From Corythucha ciliata (Eukaryota; Arthropoda; Insecta; Hemiptera; Tingidae): a DNA stretch of 64,000 nucleotides. Below the pieces are notes generated by a model. That model ran no database searches. It had not been told where the DNA came from and saw only the letters and a program-made list of their open reading frames with translations. How positions within the stretch are numbered: position 1 is the stretch's first letter; the number at the start of each line of letters is the position of its first letter. The DNA is taken from positions 33,976,001-34,040,000 of the forward strand of contig CM075943.1 of the NCBI GenBank assembly GCA_038030265.1, given 5' to 3'. Positions 1 to 11,196 of the stretch are shown here, piece by piece. The position numbers and the translations under genes were made by a program.

Positions 1-2640
1 CAAGCTGCAGCTTTTTCCTATTAATATCCAGCCTATACTGAAGAGGAGATGTCAGGACTTCTCAATATTTTTCTGCGTGTTTCAAACCACAATTCAAGCC
101 TGAAGGGATTATCGTTTGCTTATTTATTTGAAAATTAATTTTCTTTCCAAAACTCTTTGCAACTTTCTGTGAATGTATATGTCTGAAAAGCCTTTATTCT
201 TTCCTCAATAGAATATATTTTGTTATCGAGAGAACATTGCAGACATTGACGAATCAGCCTCGTGCCCGCTCGAATTTGAGAGTCTGGCAGGGGAAGGGGG
301 TATATGTCGTCAGTAAGACATTTTGTTGTATATGTATAAGCTGCACGGTAATTCAATCAGTGTTTGAAAATCAGATTTTACCACTATACTCTCAAGCCCT
401 TTCCGCTTTGCCGAACAACAGTGAGCGTGGGGGGACACTTTAACACCTTCAGACAGAGCAAACGGATTTATGACTGAAGGAAGATTCAAAGACAGTGGGA
501 TTTTTTTTCTCGAACACTTGGGAGTAAAGCGGAAGAGCATTTTTATTGCGCTGGTAGATAGTTGAAGAAGAGTTTATACATGTACTCTGATAGCACAGGG
601 CTCTTTTCTCGAGGAGTAGTAAAGGTGAAAATGATCAGATAAAGGTCTTATTTTGTTTTCACGAGACCGAAAAGCACGGATAAGTGCCGTGATACGAAAC
701 AAAACATTGCTCTGTCGCTGACAACTTTATTTACTGGATTGCAAAGTTTACCAGCGACCGAGAACTTCATAAAGTTGGCTAGCTTATTAAGACCCATTTT
801 TCATCTCCATGACCTGAATTATTTTCACTCCTTAATAATGCTGCATTGTAATACTTTCATGGAGAAGGGCTATAATGGAGATATCTCATAAATGTATGGG
901 TGACAGCGACTAGGTGTGTGGTTAAGGGCATCAGATCTAGACCCCATTGTGTTCTTCTACAGCACCGTGATTCATATTAAATAACACTCCCTCTTGATCG
1001 AATTTGTAACGCATTAGAGAGTATAGGTGTGAGAGAGAGATAGAGAAAGTTGTTGTTTTTCTTGTAATTGACGAAGAACGGTCTCCGAAACGATAAATTG
1101 CTCAAAAATTTATCTTTCCTGCCTCGAGAATTTGAAAACATGTTGTAATATTCAAGCATTTAAGCTTGAATAAATTAGTATGAGATTTTTTTTAGTATTA
1201 TTATGATGATAGGCGTGGCACATCTCTGTGCTTTCTTTGTGAATTCAGCAGACAAAAATTTTGTTCTTTTGATGAAAAATTAACTGTAACCAACCTTGGA
1301 AGACGCTGAATAAGGAAAAAAATACACTAATGAGACGTCGTTTTAAAACTTTCTATACGAGGCGTTCATTCAAAGCCAACCTGTTTTACAGCGTCGTGCG
1401 TTACAAGAAAATATGACTCTACGTAGCAACCAATCAGAAGTTGTTATTTCTATCCCCACCTTTTGAGAGTGAAACACGAATAAAACACATCAAGAACCCC
1501 TGGGTATTAAATTCTTGAAAAAAAGGTTAAATGGGATGAGCCTGACACCTCTGATTTTATAATTCATTAAGAAGAATCACAGTAGCCAAAGATTGGTTGA
1601 TAGCGCCGAGAACATCGAGTGCCATCAAAGCCACAGTCAATAAGGTTTTGATCCTTCCCATTAAAACTTTCAAGTTTGCCTGTTCAAGTCGAATTAATTC
1701 ACGCTTTATATTTACAGCTTCCCTCTTCAACAACTCTCTATTTAGATAATTTATTCAATTAAAACTAGTGTCTATTTTTTCCAAAAATCAGAGAAAAAAC
1801 TACTATCCTTCCATTTATTTATCGGTCTTGTAAACCAGAATGCGATAGGTTCATGTAAAAATAAAAGATATTGCTCCTAATTATCAGGCGTGGATTCGTT
1901 CAACAATATGCCTCATCTCTCCGTGTTGTTGTATAGCTGCCCCCACTAATCGGGGACGGTCCACCTCACTAGAATCATTGAGCAAGTCTTTAGAAAAAGA
2001 TAGTGAGGAGGAGGGGGAGGGGAGAAATCGAACAGCTATCTCTGAAGCCCCCATAGTGCCCCAATGTATCTTCTTACGAAACATCGTCTCCCCCCCCCCC
2101 CCGTCAACCTGTTAATTTGAACAACACTAGTTTTCAACAAGCCAAATTCTATAACCCAGGAGGATGATCGACCATTTTTATTGTATGGACCATATAAAAA
2201 GATGCTCCCGATCATATCGCTCGGGTTTTAATGCTCCATCAATCATTATAGAGTAACAAATAAATTCCTTGGCCGAATTATACGCCTATGACTAGCTATA
2301 TTTTTTGAAAAACGCCCTCCCCCCCTCCGTTCATGATATTCCGAGGTTTGGCACTTTCAATTGTATCTGTGGTTTTTATCAAAAACTTGCGACATTCAAA
2401 AAAATTTAAAGAATTATATTCCCCGAGGGAGCTAACTATCTCAAAATGTATTACACGTCGTAGCATTTTGAAATATATGACTCTTCTTTTTTTTATCAGT
2501 CACATAAACAAGACCGACTGTGACAATGACTTTGTATTCAAATAGAGCCGTCGTGATTGAATGCGTGGCCCGGTTGTAAGATCTCCCCATCACGTGACAT
2601 GAGTATTTCGAGTCTTGAGTGAGAGTGGACTTTATTGTCC
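1..2640. other. Unannotated AT-rich intergenic stretch
   Basis: No gene or element is recognised here. All open frames are under 80 codons and look like chance frames. Visible details are a C13 run at 2090-2102 and a weak tRNA A-box-like stretch near 915-935 with no matching B box. Confidence 0.6.
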
Positions 2641-3429
2641 CACAACGTTTGGGTGCCGAATGAGAATCCGTCCCTCTTGGTGTGACGGGAGGTGGTTGTG
2701 GGGGGGGGTTGAAGGGGTTACTCCCCAGTCCCCACTGGGTAACCAAAGGGTCGGCGATCAAAACGTGGCTGGAAGGTAACTTTTTGTGAATGGGAACCCG
2801 CGGTAGCTTGACAGGATTTTTTTTTTTTCATACACCGCGGAGATGGCTTATCTCTTTGGTTGGAATGTTGTTGGTAAGAAGTTCGGCAGTGCCGCGATGT
2901 CTCCGTGAATATTTTTCAAAAAGGAGAAGCGTCCCACGCGGGCGTTTTGGGGGGGCGTATGGTGATCGGAAGACTGGTCGTCGGATAGAGAGGGGTGGGG
3001 TCGGTGTCATTCAGGATTGGGAAAGGATGTGTATGTGGACGGCTTCACTTTCTTCAAATCCGGTTTGAGATGAAAAGCGGACATGCTCGCAAGTTGCGTT
3101 TGTGGGATTATGATAAAGGCGCAAAAATTCCTATATAAAAGCGCGAATAAACTATTTCGCGTCCAGCAAATGTATCGCGAAATCAGAGGAGTAACCAGAA
3201 ACCTTACAGATGGGAGGGGGATCAGGCTGTCCTGGTGGAGTGAGGGGGGAAGGCGTGGATCCAGAGTTTTATCAGGAGGGGGGTGGGTGCTAGTGCCGGC
3301 AAGACGGCGTCTCTGGACTTTGAATTTCGTTATAAAATACATACACTGTTGGACCAATATACCTCGGGGCCCGTGGCGGCAATCTCAATGGAGCCTCATC
3401 GATATTAGGCCCTTCAGCCTCTAAATAAA
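2641..3429. other. GC-richer unassigned stretch, possible old element
   Basis: This stretch is richer in G and C than its surroundings, with G runs at 2700-2709 and around 2950 and 3240. Open frames of 92-116 codons occur on both strands (for example 2790-3068 and 3083-3424 on +, 3007-3357 on -) but match no family I know. An AATAAA-like signal lies on the minus strand near 2630. It may be a decayed retroelement or an LTR; no terminal repeats were found. Confidence 0.3.
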
Positions 3430-4115
3430 GAGTAAAGGCAAAGTAAAGAATAAAGGCCAAAATATTGTTTCATTTATCTCAATTTCTACCGTGAATTGAC
3501 GCTTTCCTCAATTTTAGCCTCCAGAAACCGCAAATAGGCGCTTTCTGTTGCTCCAATTCGATCATCAGTTGCGGATGAGGGCTCTTTCTCAATTCTGGCC
3601 ACGAAAAAACGCGTTTCCTCAATGTATAGTTTCGAATGAGCATGTTTTCCTTATTTTAGCAACGAACTTTAGTGATGTTCGCGACGAGCGATATTTCTCC
3701 ATTTTATCAGTGATTTTAGCACTTTTTCTCAATTTTAACCGTGAGTTAGCGCTTCACTTCCAAATTTTAGCCGCGAATGTTCGTTTTTCTTTTATTCTAT
3801 CCGCAAATTAGCACTTTTTTACCGTTTTAGCTGCGAATGAGCTTGTATTTTCTCCCCCCCCCCCATAATTATTTTGTTTTTGTCATGTAAGTTAGCGCTT
3901 TTTATCAACTAAAGCCACAACATTGGTGTTGGAATTCGGAGTTTTCCTCAAATTAGCTTGACTAAAATTAAGTCAATTGACTTTTTCGCTATTTCATCCG
4001 CAAATGAGCGTCCCCCCCTCCCTGAATTTTATCAGTGAATTGCCGTTTGGTTTTTTACAATTTTACTTCATTCATTCACGCATTAGCCATTTTTGCTTTT
4101 AGCCTTGAGTTTATC
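3430..4115 (+). repeat. Degenerate tandem repeat, period about 40 bp (family D40)
   Basis: About 15 diverged units follow the pattern TTTCTCAATTTTAGCC, then GCGAATGAGCGCTTTT. Unit length varies roughly from 37 to 45 bp. The same family recurs at 26410-26640 on + and at 33710-34255 on the opposite strand. Units are too diverged for recent expansion. No protein is implied; the 87-codon frame at 3548-3811 is repeat-derived. Confidence 0.65.
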
Positions 4116-4420
4116 AAAATTCAAGTCACAACATGGCTATGAATACCGTTCAATTTACACGCTGGATAATTTCTGCAGAAATCCTTACTTTCATTGAAAC
4201 AGTGATTTAATTAAAACTCGAATTATCGCGATTTCAATGCAACAATAAGTTTTTTTCGAGGAACGTCAACTTTGGAGTAAACCACAGCTATGACCGATTC
4301 CGAATAAAAAATCTACCATCGATTGTTGCGAATGGTTCAGTTTCTGTGGTTAATAATGACGAAGTTTTGGTCTAAAAAATCAAGCTCAACCCTGAGTGTT
4401 CCTGGAGTGTGAGTGTTATA

Positions 4421-4570
4421 TAAGGTCCGGTCCATTGTTTTGCTAGTGCAGGTAGTGCTACACTAGTGTAGAAAACCACGTGATTTCATTGACTTATTCC
4501 GAAAAATTGAATGAAACCAGATGATTTTCTTCAAAAGTGTAGCACTCGCGGGACAATGGAACGGACCTAA
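4421..4570. mobile_element. MITE with about 60-bp TIRs
   Basis: The left end TAAGGTCCGGTCCATTGT is mirrored at the right end, whose reverse complement reads TTAGGTCCGTTCCATTGT. Pairing continues inward through a GTGCTACAC block and AAAATCA-like sequence. The element is about 150 bp and non-coding. Flanks suggest a short TA-type target, but no longer duplication is visible. The superfamily is not assigned. Confidence 0.7.
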
Positions 4571-6563
4571 CATCTCAAAGTTTTGCACTGAAAAATCAAA
4601 TTTTGTATCATCTGAGCTACTATGGTTGAGTTTTTCCCCGGTATAAGCAGATGAATCAGTCCGGGGCTGATTCTCCCTTTAAAGAAGGCGAAGTAGGATG
4701 ACGCCTGACGGACGCCATAATACATACCGTAGAAGGGTGGATATAGAAAGTGAAAATGGCTATGGCATTATTGGTGATTTTGAGCATTATTGTGAGTTGA
4801 TTTAGTGAATTATGTGCATTTTGGTAGCGATATTTGAAAAGGGGCCTAGCACGCTGACTCAAGTCACCACTGATCCCCTGTATCAATGTGTTCGTACTAC
4901 TAAGAAAAAGCCCGAATACTCATCATAAGCATCTATTTTCTTGGTAATGAAGACGATCATTCTATCAATAATTCCTGTTGACGTGTTACCGTTACCATAT
5001 GGTTATATCGAACGCAATCTCTCGTTTTATAGGAAAGAAAATAAGGATATATGTTGGCCCAGTGTACAAAGGTTCACCGTTGACCAGTCTAGCTCGGGAA
5101 TTATTAATCGTTAGATGCTAATACTTACAGTGCATGTACAGCCCTAATCATAAGCTGCCATTTATTTCATGATCTATCGATTCTATTTTAATCCCAACAC
5201 TCGATCGCTTCTTCGTGTTCCGTCAAAATGAGAGATGCATACCGAATAATTAATAGGCGCCTTTTAGTTAGGGTGTGATTTATTGCGAAGTCCAAACAGG
5301 GGCGAGCTTTCTCTATTTGAAAACATTGGCTCTGGCTCCTCTCCCCCCCCCCTCCACAGTGATATCTTTACCATCATGCACTACTTGCCTGGATATTTTA
5401 TTCATTTAATTGACGAGTGTTGCTTGGAATCTCATTATCGGGACGGAATTTTTTTCGCACCTACGCGTCACGCTTTAAATAAATAAATAATCCCCCTCCC
5501 CCAACCATCATACAGATCAATGTGCACCTCAGTTCCCCTCCCCACTCCTTAAATTGAGGTGTAAGGTTAAAGCAATTCATTTTCTTTCCAGTTGACACTG
5601 ACAATTGAATAATTTTGACAAACTACTCTAAAGAGGCGCGTGAAAATTATTTTAATAACGCAAAGACGTGTCAATTCAAACGCGTGTCATTTGTTGCCAC
5701 GATTCTCCTTCCCACTACTCAAGCTTCTCGATGAGAGATGACTCGTCTATTTGAAAATCGTCAAGTGAAACTTAATTGCCCCCCCCCCCTATCTCCAAAT
5801 CTCGGCGATCTTCTCCTTCACTCATTCAGGGGTTGGACGATGTGTGTTCAAGCCTTTTAAGAAAGGAAAGACAGAGTATGACAGTGGGAACGAGTAATGA
5901 GGGAGTCCTTTGCCACTTCTCGAACCCACTTAAGTAGGTACGAATTCCTGGAATAACTTTGTCGAGTCGTGAAACAAACAATAATTACATTTCGGGATCG
6001 GCATTGGCATGTTCTCGACATTTTGTTTGACTGCTACTACAATAGGCAGGGATGGAGGGTAAGGAGAGGATCTACAGGACCGGGTGAAGAGGGTGGCAAC
6101 TCTCTTCGCTATAGTTATAAGGTGGACTCATCTTGACAAACAAAAATAATCGTCTTGACAGTCTCGTTTAAAAACATGTTTTGAACAAGTCGTTCTTCTG
6201 TTCTCGTGTTCGTGAGCCGAATTGTTTTCTTTAATACAAAACAGAGAGAGAGGAGAGGATGGGTAAGGAGAGCTTGGCATTTTGACGATTTTGGTATTTG
6301 AGTGGGTGAATAACACGATGGAAAACGAAGGGGAGCAATGAAGCGTGCTGATGATTAAATTGAGCAAAAAGTATTAAACTTTAAATATCCGGGTACCATG
6401 AATACTGCCACATCTATTATGCGGTATGCGCAACTTGCCTTCATCCAAAAACAACAACTGCGTGCGGATGTCGTTCCGCGTTCCTTCTGTAGAATTGCGC
6501 ACTTGGGAATTAAGAAAGAAGAAACTACTATTTGGTGCTTATTAATTTAGCTATAAACATAAC

Positions 6564-6564
<1 letters not shown>
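4571..6564. other. Unannotated intergenic stretch
   Basis: No gene, long inverted repeat or recognisable element was seen. C runs occur at about 5342-5351 and 5780-5789. Short open frames (up to 79 codons) do not resemble known proteins. Confidence 0.55.

Positions 6565-6602
<38 letters not shown>
6565..6602 (+). repeat. Poly(T) tract, 38 nt
   Basis: Uninterrupted T38. It could be the poly(A) tail of a minus-strand retrotransposed copy, but no element body or target duplication is recognised beside it. Confidence 0.9.
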
Positions 6603-8491
6603 CTAAGCCACGTAGGCTAGAATGAAAGCGCGACTTCCTTAACTATAGGAAAGAGATTCTGTACAATTAACTTCGAATGTTAATGCTGTAGGAGTTCGCT
6701 GTCCATCAGTATCTGAAAAAACAGACAGAGAAATAAAAACCCTTCGAGCCTATTTATTTTTTGTTTCGAATCTGATTGTAGACAGAACTGTTTCCTATGG
6801 GAAATGAGTGGACCCTCGGGGAGTATAAAGATGCATGAAATGAAAGCGTTAGCCGAGGTGTTAATATAACTGTCTTGTCTGTGCGTGACAACGCTCTGAA
6901 TACATTATCAAAAAGGGCCGTCAAATCAAACACGACGAACGCGTCGTGGCTTGATTGCTATACAGCCTCACCGAGAGACCACCAACGTTTCTTCACACGG
7001 CTCCTAAACTGGTGCATCTCATTCTTATTTTATATTATATTTTTTTCTTTAAGTTCTTTTTTTCTTCAGTCGTACTCCCCCCCCCCCACTCTCTCAACAA
7101 CCGTAACTTCCGACATTCACAAGTCATGGAGCGAAGTGAAGTCAAGAACGAATCAATTGAACGAAACTGACAGGTCGAATGCTCCCTCATGGTTCTTCCC
7201 TTCATCAGTGCAGCTGGGGGGCAGGGGGTGAGTTGTAAAATGAATTAATGATGACCCTCTGATTTCATTAATGAAGCGAAATCTATCACAACTTCTCTCT
7301 CTCCCGCTTCTTTTTCATGTCCTTGTTGTTTCCACCAAAAAATTATAATTTTCCCCCCATGAGCGCAACCAGAATATCTCTCTCCCAGAATATGTAATAC
7401 GTGCAAATTGCCCGATCATTCCAGGCACCAAGGATACACATTTAAAATTCTAATCGCTTAAAATCTACCTCACTCATGAACCTACAACTTATTTATTTTT
7501 TATTTTTAGCATTTACAGTGTTTTCCACTCCTAGAAGGAAATCCACTATGAATAAAATGAGCCAAAATCAATTTTATAACGCAAAGGTGGGAGTGTTGGT
7601 ATTATGGAAAGGGACGCTCAACAATGTTGAAATGAATATCACGTACAACATTTGCAAGATTTTTAACGACCTATCGCGTGCTAGTATATCTCTTAAGTAT
7701 GTATTCAAAATGAGAAAATAATGTTCGTTTTTCACTAATACTTGCGTCTTGTTATTTTCTAGCTTAAAACGTGTTCTCTCCGCCCATATTTTATAGCTTG
7801 TCTTGTCTTGTCTGTATTGGACATTATTTTTGTTGTTTTCTTCACTTGTTCAAGCTATAAATGCTTGAGTTTGGAAAATATTTAAGTGCTCTTGTTCATA
7901 CTTTCTTTTTTAGTCCTTCAATGAGGCGTTCATTAAGCTAACAAAGGGAATCATTTTTCCTTGATGCTGCAAATCTTGAGAAGACCTATACAAAGCCATA
8001 TAAAAAAAAACTGGGTAGGTACATAAAAATAATCTCGCCACCACATCCGAATGTGATGGCATGTTGCACATAAAATCAACGGGGGTGCTCCAAATAGTAA
8101 AATTCTCAAGCATATTTCAAAACAGCTTATCTCATGGCTTCAGAATTAAGTTTTCGTTATTTACGGAGATTCTTAGTTACTTCGCTCCTGGAAACCCATC
8201 AACTCTTTCTCGCATTACGTTGTCGGTTTTGGATGGCGAAAAGAGTATCGGTATGCGCTACGTTGTATTATACCTTGATTTCCAATGGAGAGAACCTGGT
8301 TCACTATCGCTGTATGAGGTCCTGAGGTCCGATGAAAACATTTTTGTATTATCTCGTCTTGCTTGTCCAGTGGGAGAACTCGCTTTCGTGCCGTCTAATT
8401 TTATTGACAGAAGTGATCAGTGCTGATATCTACATTAATCCATTCTGAAAACCTTAGGTTAATCGTTACTCGTTACTTTGCTATAGTAACG
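6603..8491. other. Unannotated intergenic stretch
   Basis: No recognisable gene. Open frames of 118 (6875-7231) and 121 codons (8061-8426) lack known motifs, and the first runs through a C10 tract. No inverted or direct repeats stand out. Confidence 0.5.
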
Positions 8492-8975
8492 AAATGGAAG
8501 TTACCGTGCGGTGACTTCAGATGTTTAAACGCCGTTACGAAACCCGACCGCTACCCCTTACCCCATATCCACGATTTCGCAGAGCTAACATAAGAAGTGC
8601 CAAAATTTTCTCGAAGCTCGACCTTCTACATGCGTACAATCAAATCCCTATCGCACCCCCTGACATCGAAAATACCGCCATCATCACTCCATTCGGCCTT
8701 TTCGAATTTCCCACGATGATAGTTATTAGGCCTTCGAAACGCCGCCGGCCAAACTTTCCGGAGACTCGTGGATGAAGTCCTTCGATACCTACCCTTCGCT
8801 TTCAGCTACCTCGACGACGTTCTGCTAGCCTCTCGATCCCACGAAGAACATATGGAACACCTATCGTTTGTCTTTCAACGCTTTCGGAGCTACGGTGTTT
8901 GCCTAAACACGAATAAATTTGTTTTCGGCGTTGAAGAAATATATTTCTTCGGCTTTTGTATAGCACCGTCCGATA
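8492..8975 (+). pseudogene. Ty3/gypsy reverse transcriptase relic
   Basis: Decayed reverse transcriptase of an LTR retroelement of the Ty3/gypsy type. In one frame near 8500-8590 the block typical of RT motif 2 is seen (GDFR, then YPLPHI). A second frame (from 8587) has [15 protein letters not shown], the motif-A aspartate region, followed by the [11 protein letters not shown] block. After a further frame change near 8730-8765 comes the SYLDD catalytic box (8800-8815) and the GFCI-type block near 8955. At least two frame breaks and a stop are present, so it is not functional. The 5' part of pol and gag are absent upstream. It is followed directly by an inverted copy of the element's own 3' region. 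Confidence 0.85.
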
Positions 8976-9437
8976 CCTCGCCTCTCCCTCACCGCGTCCA
9001 AGACCTAACACTGGAGGAAAAACTATGGCGTCGCTACACTTCCCGCCTTCCAGTGGACGCTTGGACGGTGCGTGAGCGATGTCGACACTGGTGGATGAAG
9101 TGATATATAAAAGGAGTTGATTCCAGAGGCGGAACATGATTGTAAGCCGCGAACTGTCAGCGGTGAGTTGAGCGAGAGAATTGGGCTTCTGGAGAAGGAG
9201 TGCAGGCTTCAGACGATCGATCGAAATAACGCGACGTGTTTTCAGTTTATGTTGCCGAGAGTGAAGTATTTGTCGTTTTTTGTGATGACGAGGTAGGGGT
9301 TGTTGAAGAAATTCCTTGACGGATTCGACTCGGACGAAAACGTGACGAGAAGTAGTTAAATCAGAATGCACGAACGTTTTCCTCGAATTATTTCGTGTGA
9401 TGTTGATAGGTCGTGCATTACCGAAGCGAAGAAGGCA
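8976..9437 (-). mobile_element. Inverted copy of the gypsy element's 3' end
   Basis: Read on the minus strand, 9371-9190 encodes the C-terminal tail of a gypsy integrase (HVFVRVESV near the start, ISIDRLKPALL at the end). The same sequence occurs on + at 10430-10670, so the two form an inverted pair of about 240 bp. Sequence further along the minus strand (9180-8976) is probably element 3'-untranslated or LTR sequence. The block separates the RT relic from the RNase H and integrase relics, so the element was rearranged after insertion, or a second copy inserted here. Confidence 0.7.
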
Positions 9438-9660
9438 CTTTCAACCAAAATCCTGAAAAAGTCTCACCCCGCCATTATAGTCATATGGGCTTTATATCGC
9501 AATTTACGACTGACATTAGCCATATCAGAGGGAAAGACAACATCGTAGCCGATTATCTCTCCAGACTCGAATCGGTTTCTCTCTTTGATTTCGCCGAAGT
9601 CGCTAAACTTCAAAACGACGACTGTGAACTAAAAAAAACTCCTTTCATCTCACGATTTGT
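9438..9660 (+). pseudogene. Gypsy RNase H/connection-domain end, relic
   Basis: The frame through 9480-9600 contains the hallmark end of the Ty3/gypsy RNase H domain: ISHIRGKDNIVADYLSRL, matching the conserved HxxGxxNxxADxLSR pattern. It is followed by acidic linker sequence (EVAKLQNDD) that normally leads into the integrase zinc-binding domain. A frame change near 9635-9660 separates it from the next block. The upstream RNase H catalytic region is missing, replaced by the inverted segment. Confidence 0.85.
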
Positions 9661-10230
9661 CCCTCAAACTTCATCTCACAACATTTCCTGGCCGCGACTA
9701 CTCACTTTACTGTGACGACAAACCTCGCGTTTTCATCCCCACTCCTCTTCGTCATCAAGCTTTGCCTATCGTTCATAACTCGTCTCATCCGTCTTCCAGG
9801 AGAACTTCGAGATTACCCCTCGATCGATTTGTTTGGCCCGGAATCAAGTGAGACGCCAAAGATTGGTCCCGATGCGTCCCGTGTCAAAAATCGAAAATCA
9901 GTCGCCGTACTCGCAGCCCAATTCAAAATATACACGTCGACATCATAGGTGTCCTCCCGTCTTCGCACAATGTGCGATACTTACGATGATTGACCGATTT
10001 TCATCCTGTCTTGAAGCAATACCAATATCGACATTTCCTCCGAAACTTTCCTCAAAGAGTGGATCGCTCGTTACGGTACTTCCTCTCGACTCATCACCGA
10101 GGCCGATATAGTTTGACTGCAATCTTTTCCGTAGCCTTAACGAACGCCTAGGCATTCGACATTTTCTCACCACCTCCTACCACCCTCAATTCAACGGGAA
10201 AGTCGAACGATGACACGGATCCCTCAAGGC
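9655..10230 (+). pseudogene. Gypsy integrase relic (zinc-binding and core domains)
   Basis: The zinc-binding part is seen at 9730-9850 (the H..H region, then DRFVWPGI). The core domain follows in fragments: DIIG at about 9940, TMIDRFS near 9985, EAIPI near 10015, LITE near 10092 where LITD is expected, YHPQFNGKVER near 10180-10210. Stops and frame shifts recur about every 100 bp and one catalytic aspartate position is altered, so no activity is expected. It belongs to the same element as the RT at 8492, as judged by order and orientation. Confidence 0.85.
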
Positions 10231-10670
10231 CGCAAGACCGTACTCCAAACTGCCAACAGTTCTCCTCGGTTCACGCACGGTTACCATTAACCACCGACAT
10301 CACCGACTACACGGTAGCTTAGCTGCACCTCGGAACTCCTTTACGTACGCCGGGATGCACCTTCAACCCACCTCATCCTTTGCCCACCAACCCACATCCA
10401 TTCCTTTAACGTCTAAGAGCCTTCTTCGGTAATGCACGACCTATATCAACATCACACGAAATTATTCGAGGAAAACGTTCGTGCATTCTGATTAAACTAC
10501 TTCTCGTCAAGTTTTCGTACGAGTCGACTCCGTCAAATAACTTCTTCAACAACCCCTACCTCGTCATCACAAAAAACGACAAATACTTCACTCTCAGCAA
10601 CATAAACGGAAAACAAGTCTCGTTATTTCGATCAATCGTCTGAAGACCGCACTCCTCCTCCAGGGGAAAA
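10231..10670 (+). pseudogene. Gypsy integrase C-terminal region, relic
   Basis: Positions 10430-10670 match the minus-strand segment 9437-9180 as an inverted repeat. The tail reads as an integrase C-terminal domain ending near the ISIDRLK-like block, broken by frame shifts. The element is cut at about 10670, where unrelated repeat sequence starts abruptly. No 3' LTR was found in this orientation. Confidence 0.75.
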
Positions 10671-10935
10671 TAGGGGTTGAAATGGTAAAAAAATCACTAC
10701 AAATCACCAGTTGATTCCAGAAGCATTATATTCGGTATAATGATTCCATTTTGAAATAGCCTTTGATTACCATTAAGTTCAGCTTAAACAAACCCGGCAG
10801 CAAACAGTACGAGGGAGGGTCAAACATAAACGAAACAAATCATGGTCTCAACATTACTACTTCTGGGACGGCTTAGGGTATCCGTATACAAAATGAAATG
10901 CACCCTTTCCGACCGCCAGCTGCCGGAGCGAAATT
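10671..10935 (+). repeat. Satellite-tail repeat module, copy 1
   Basis: From GGGGAAAATAGGGGTTG onward this segment matches the end of the ~296-bp satellite array plus its non-satellite continuation at 20098-20375 and 23512-23790. The shared part includes the blocks CAGTTGATTCCAGAAGC and CAAATCATGGTCTCAAC. It ends with a GACCGCCAGCTGCCGGAGCG block that also occurs, inverted, inside E3 (16046-16252). This locus has less than one satellite unit. Confidence 0.75.
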
Positions 10936-11190
10936 TTTTTATTTTTCCATTTTGTTTGGAAAGTTGGGTTAGTTGGGAGGTAAACATAATAAAAGTCCCT
11001 GGACGTCCGATGTGAGCGGCTGCTGGAGACCACCGGGAAGGCCACTTGTTTCGGTTTTTAGTGCATTTCATTCTGAAAATGCACTATTGGTCTCGTCGTG
11101 ATGGTGGCAAACATGGGTCATGTCATGCTTTTTTCATGTTTCAGAACCTCTAGAACACGAATTCAGTGGTCGCCGGAATTCATATATATA
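10936..11190 (+). repeat. Mosaic of dispersed repeat modules
   Basis: 10960-11055 matches 57335-57450 (shared block GTCCGATGTGAGCGG). 11062-11190 is the reverse complement of the tail of the 1.39-kb duplicated unit (29286-29412), sharing AGAACCTCTAGAACACGAAT. There is no coding content. These are ends or internal parts of the long-TIR element family seen at 26913 and 57282. Confidence 0.65.
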
Positions 11191-11196
11191 TACATA

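Noticed and set aside
911..945. tRNA or SINE gene suggested by GTGTGGTTAAGGGCATCAGA
   Set aside because: It resembles a tRNA A-box region, but there is no B box (GGTTCGAATCC type) or cloverleaf pairing in the next 80 bp.
6565..6602. Processed pseudogene tail
   Set aside because: No recognisable coding body or target duplication lies next to the T38 tract.
8976..9371. Independent 189-codon gene on the minus strand (8802-9371)
   Set aside because: Its first part is a gypsy integrase tail and the rest is the complement of the RT relic.
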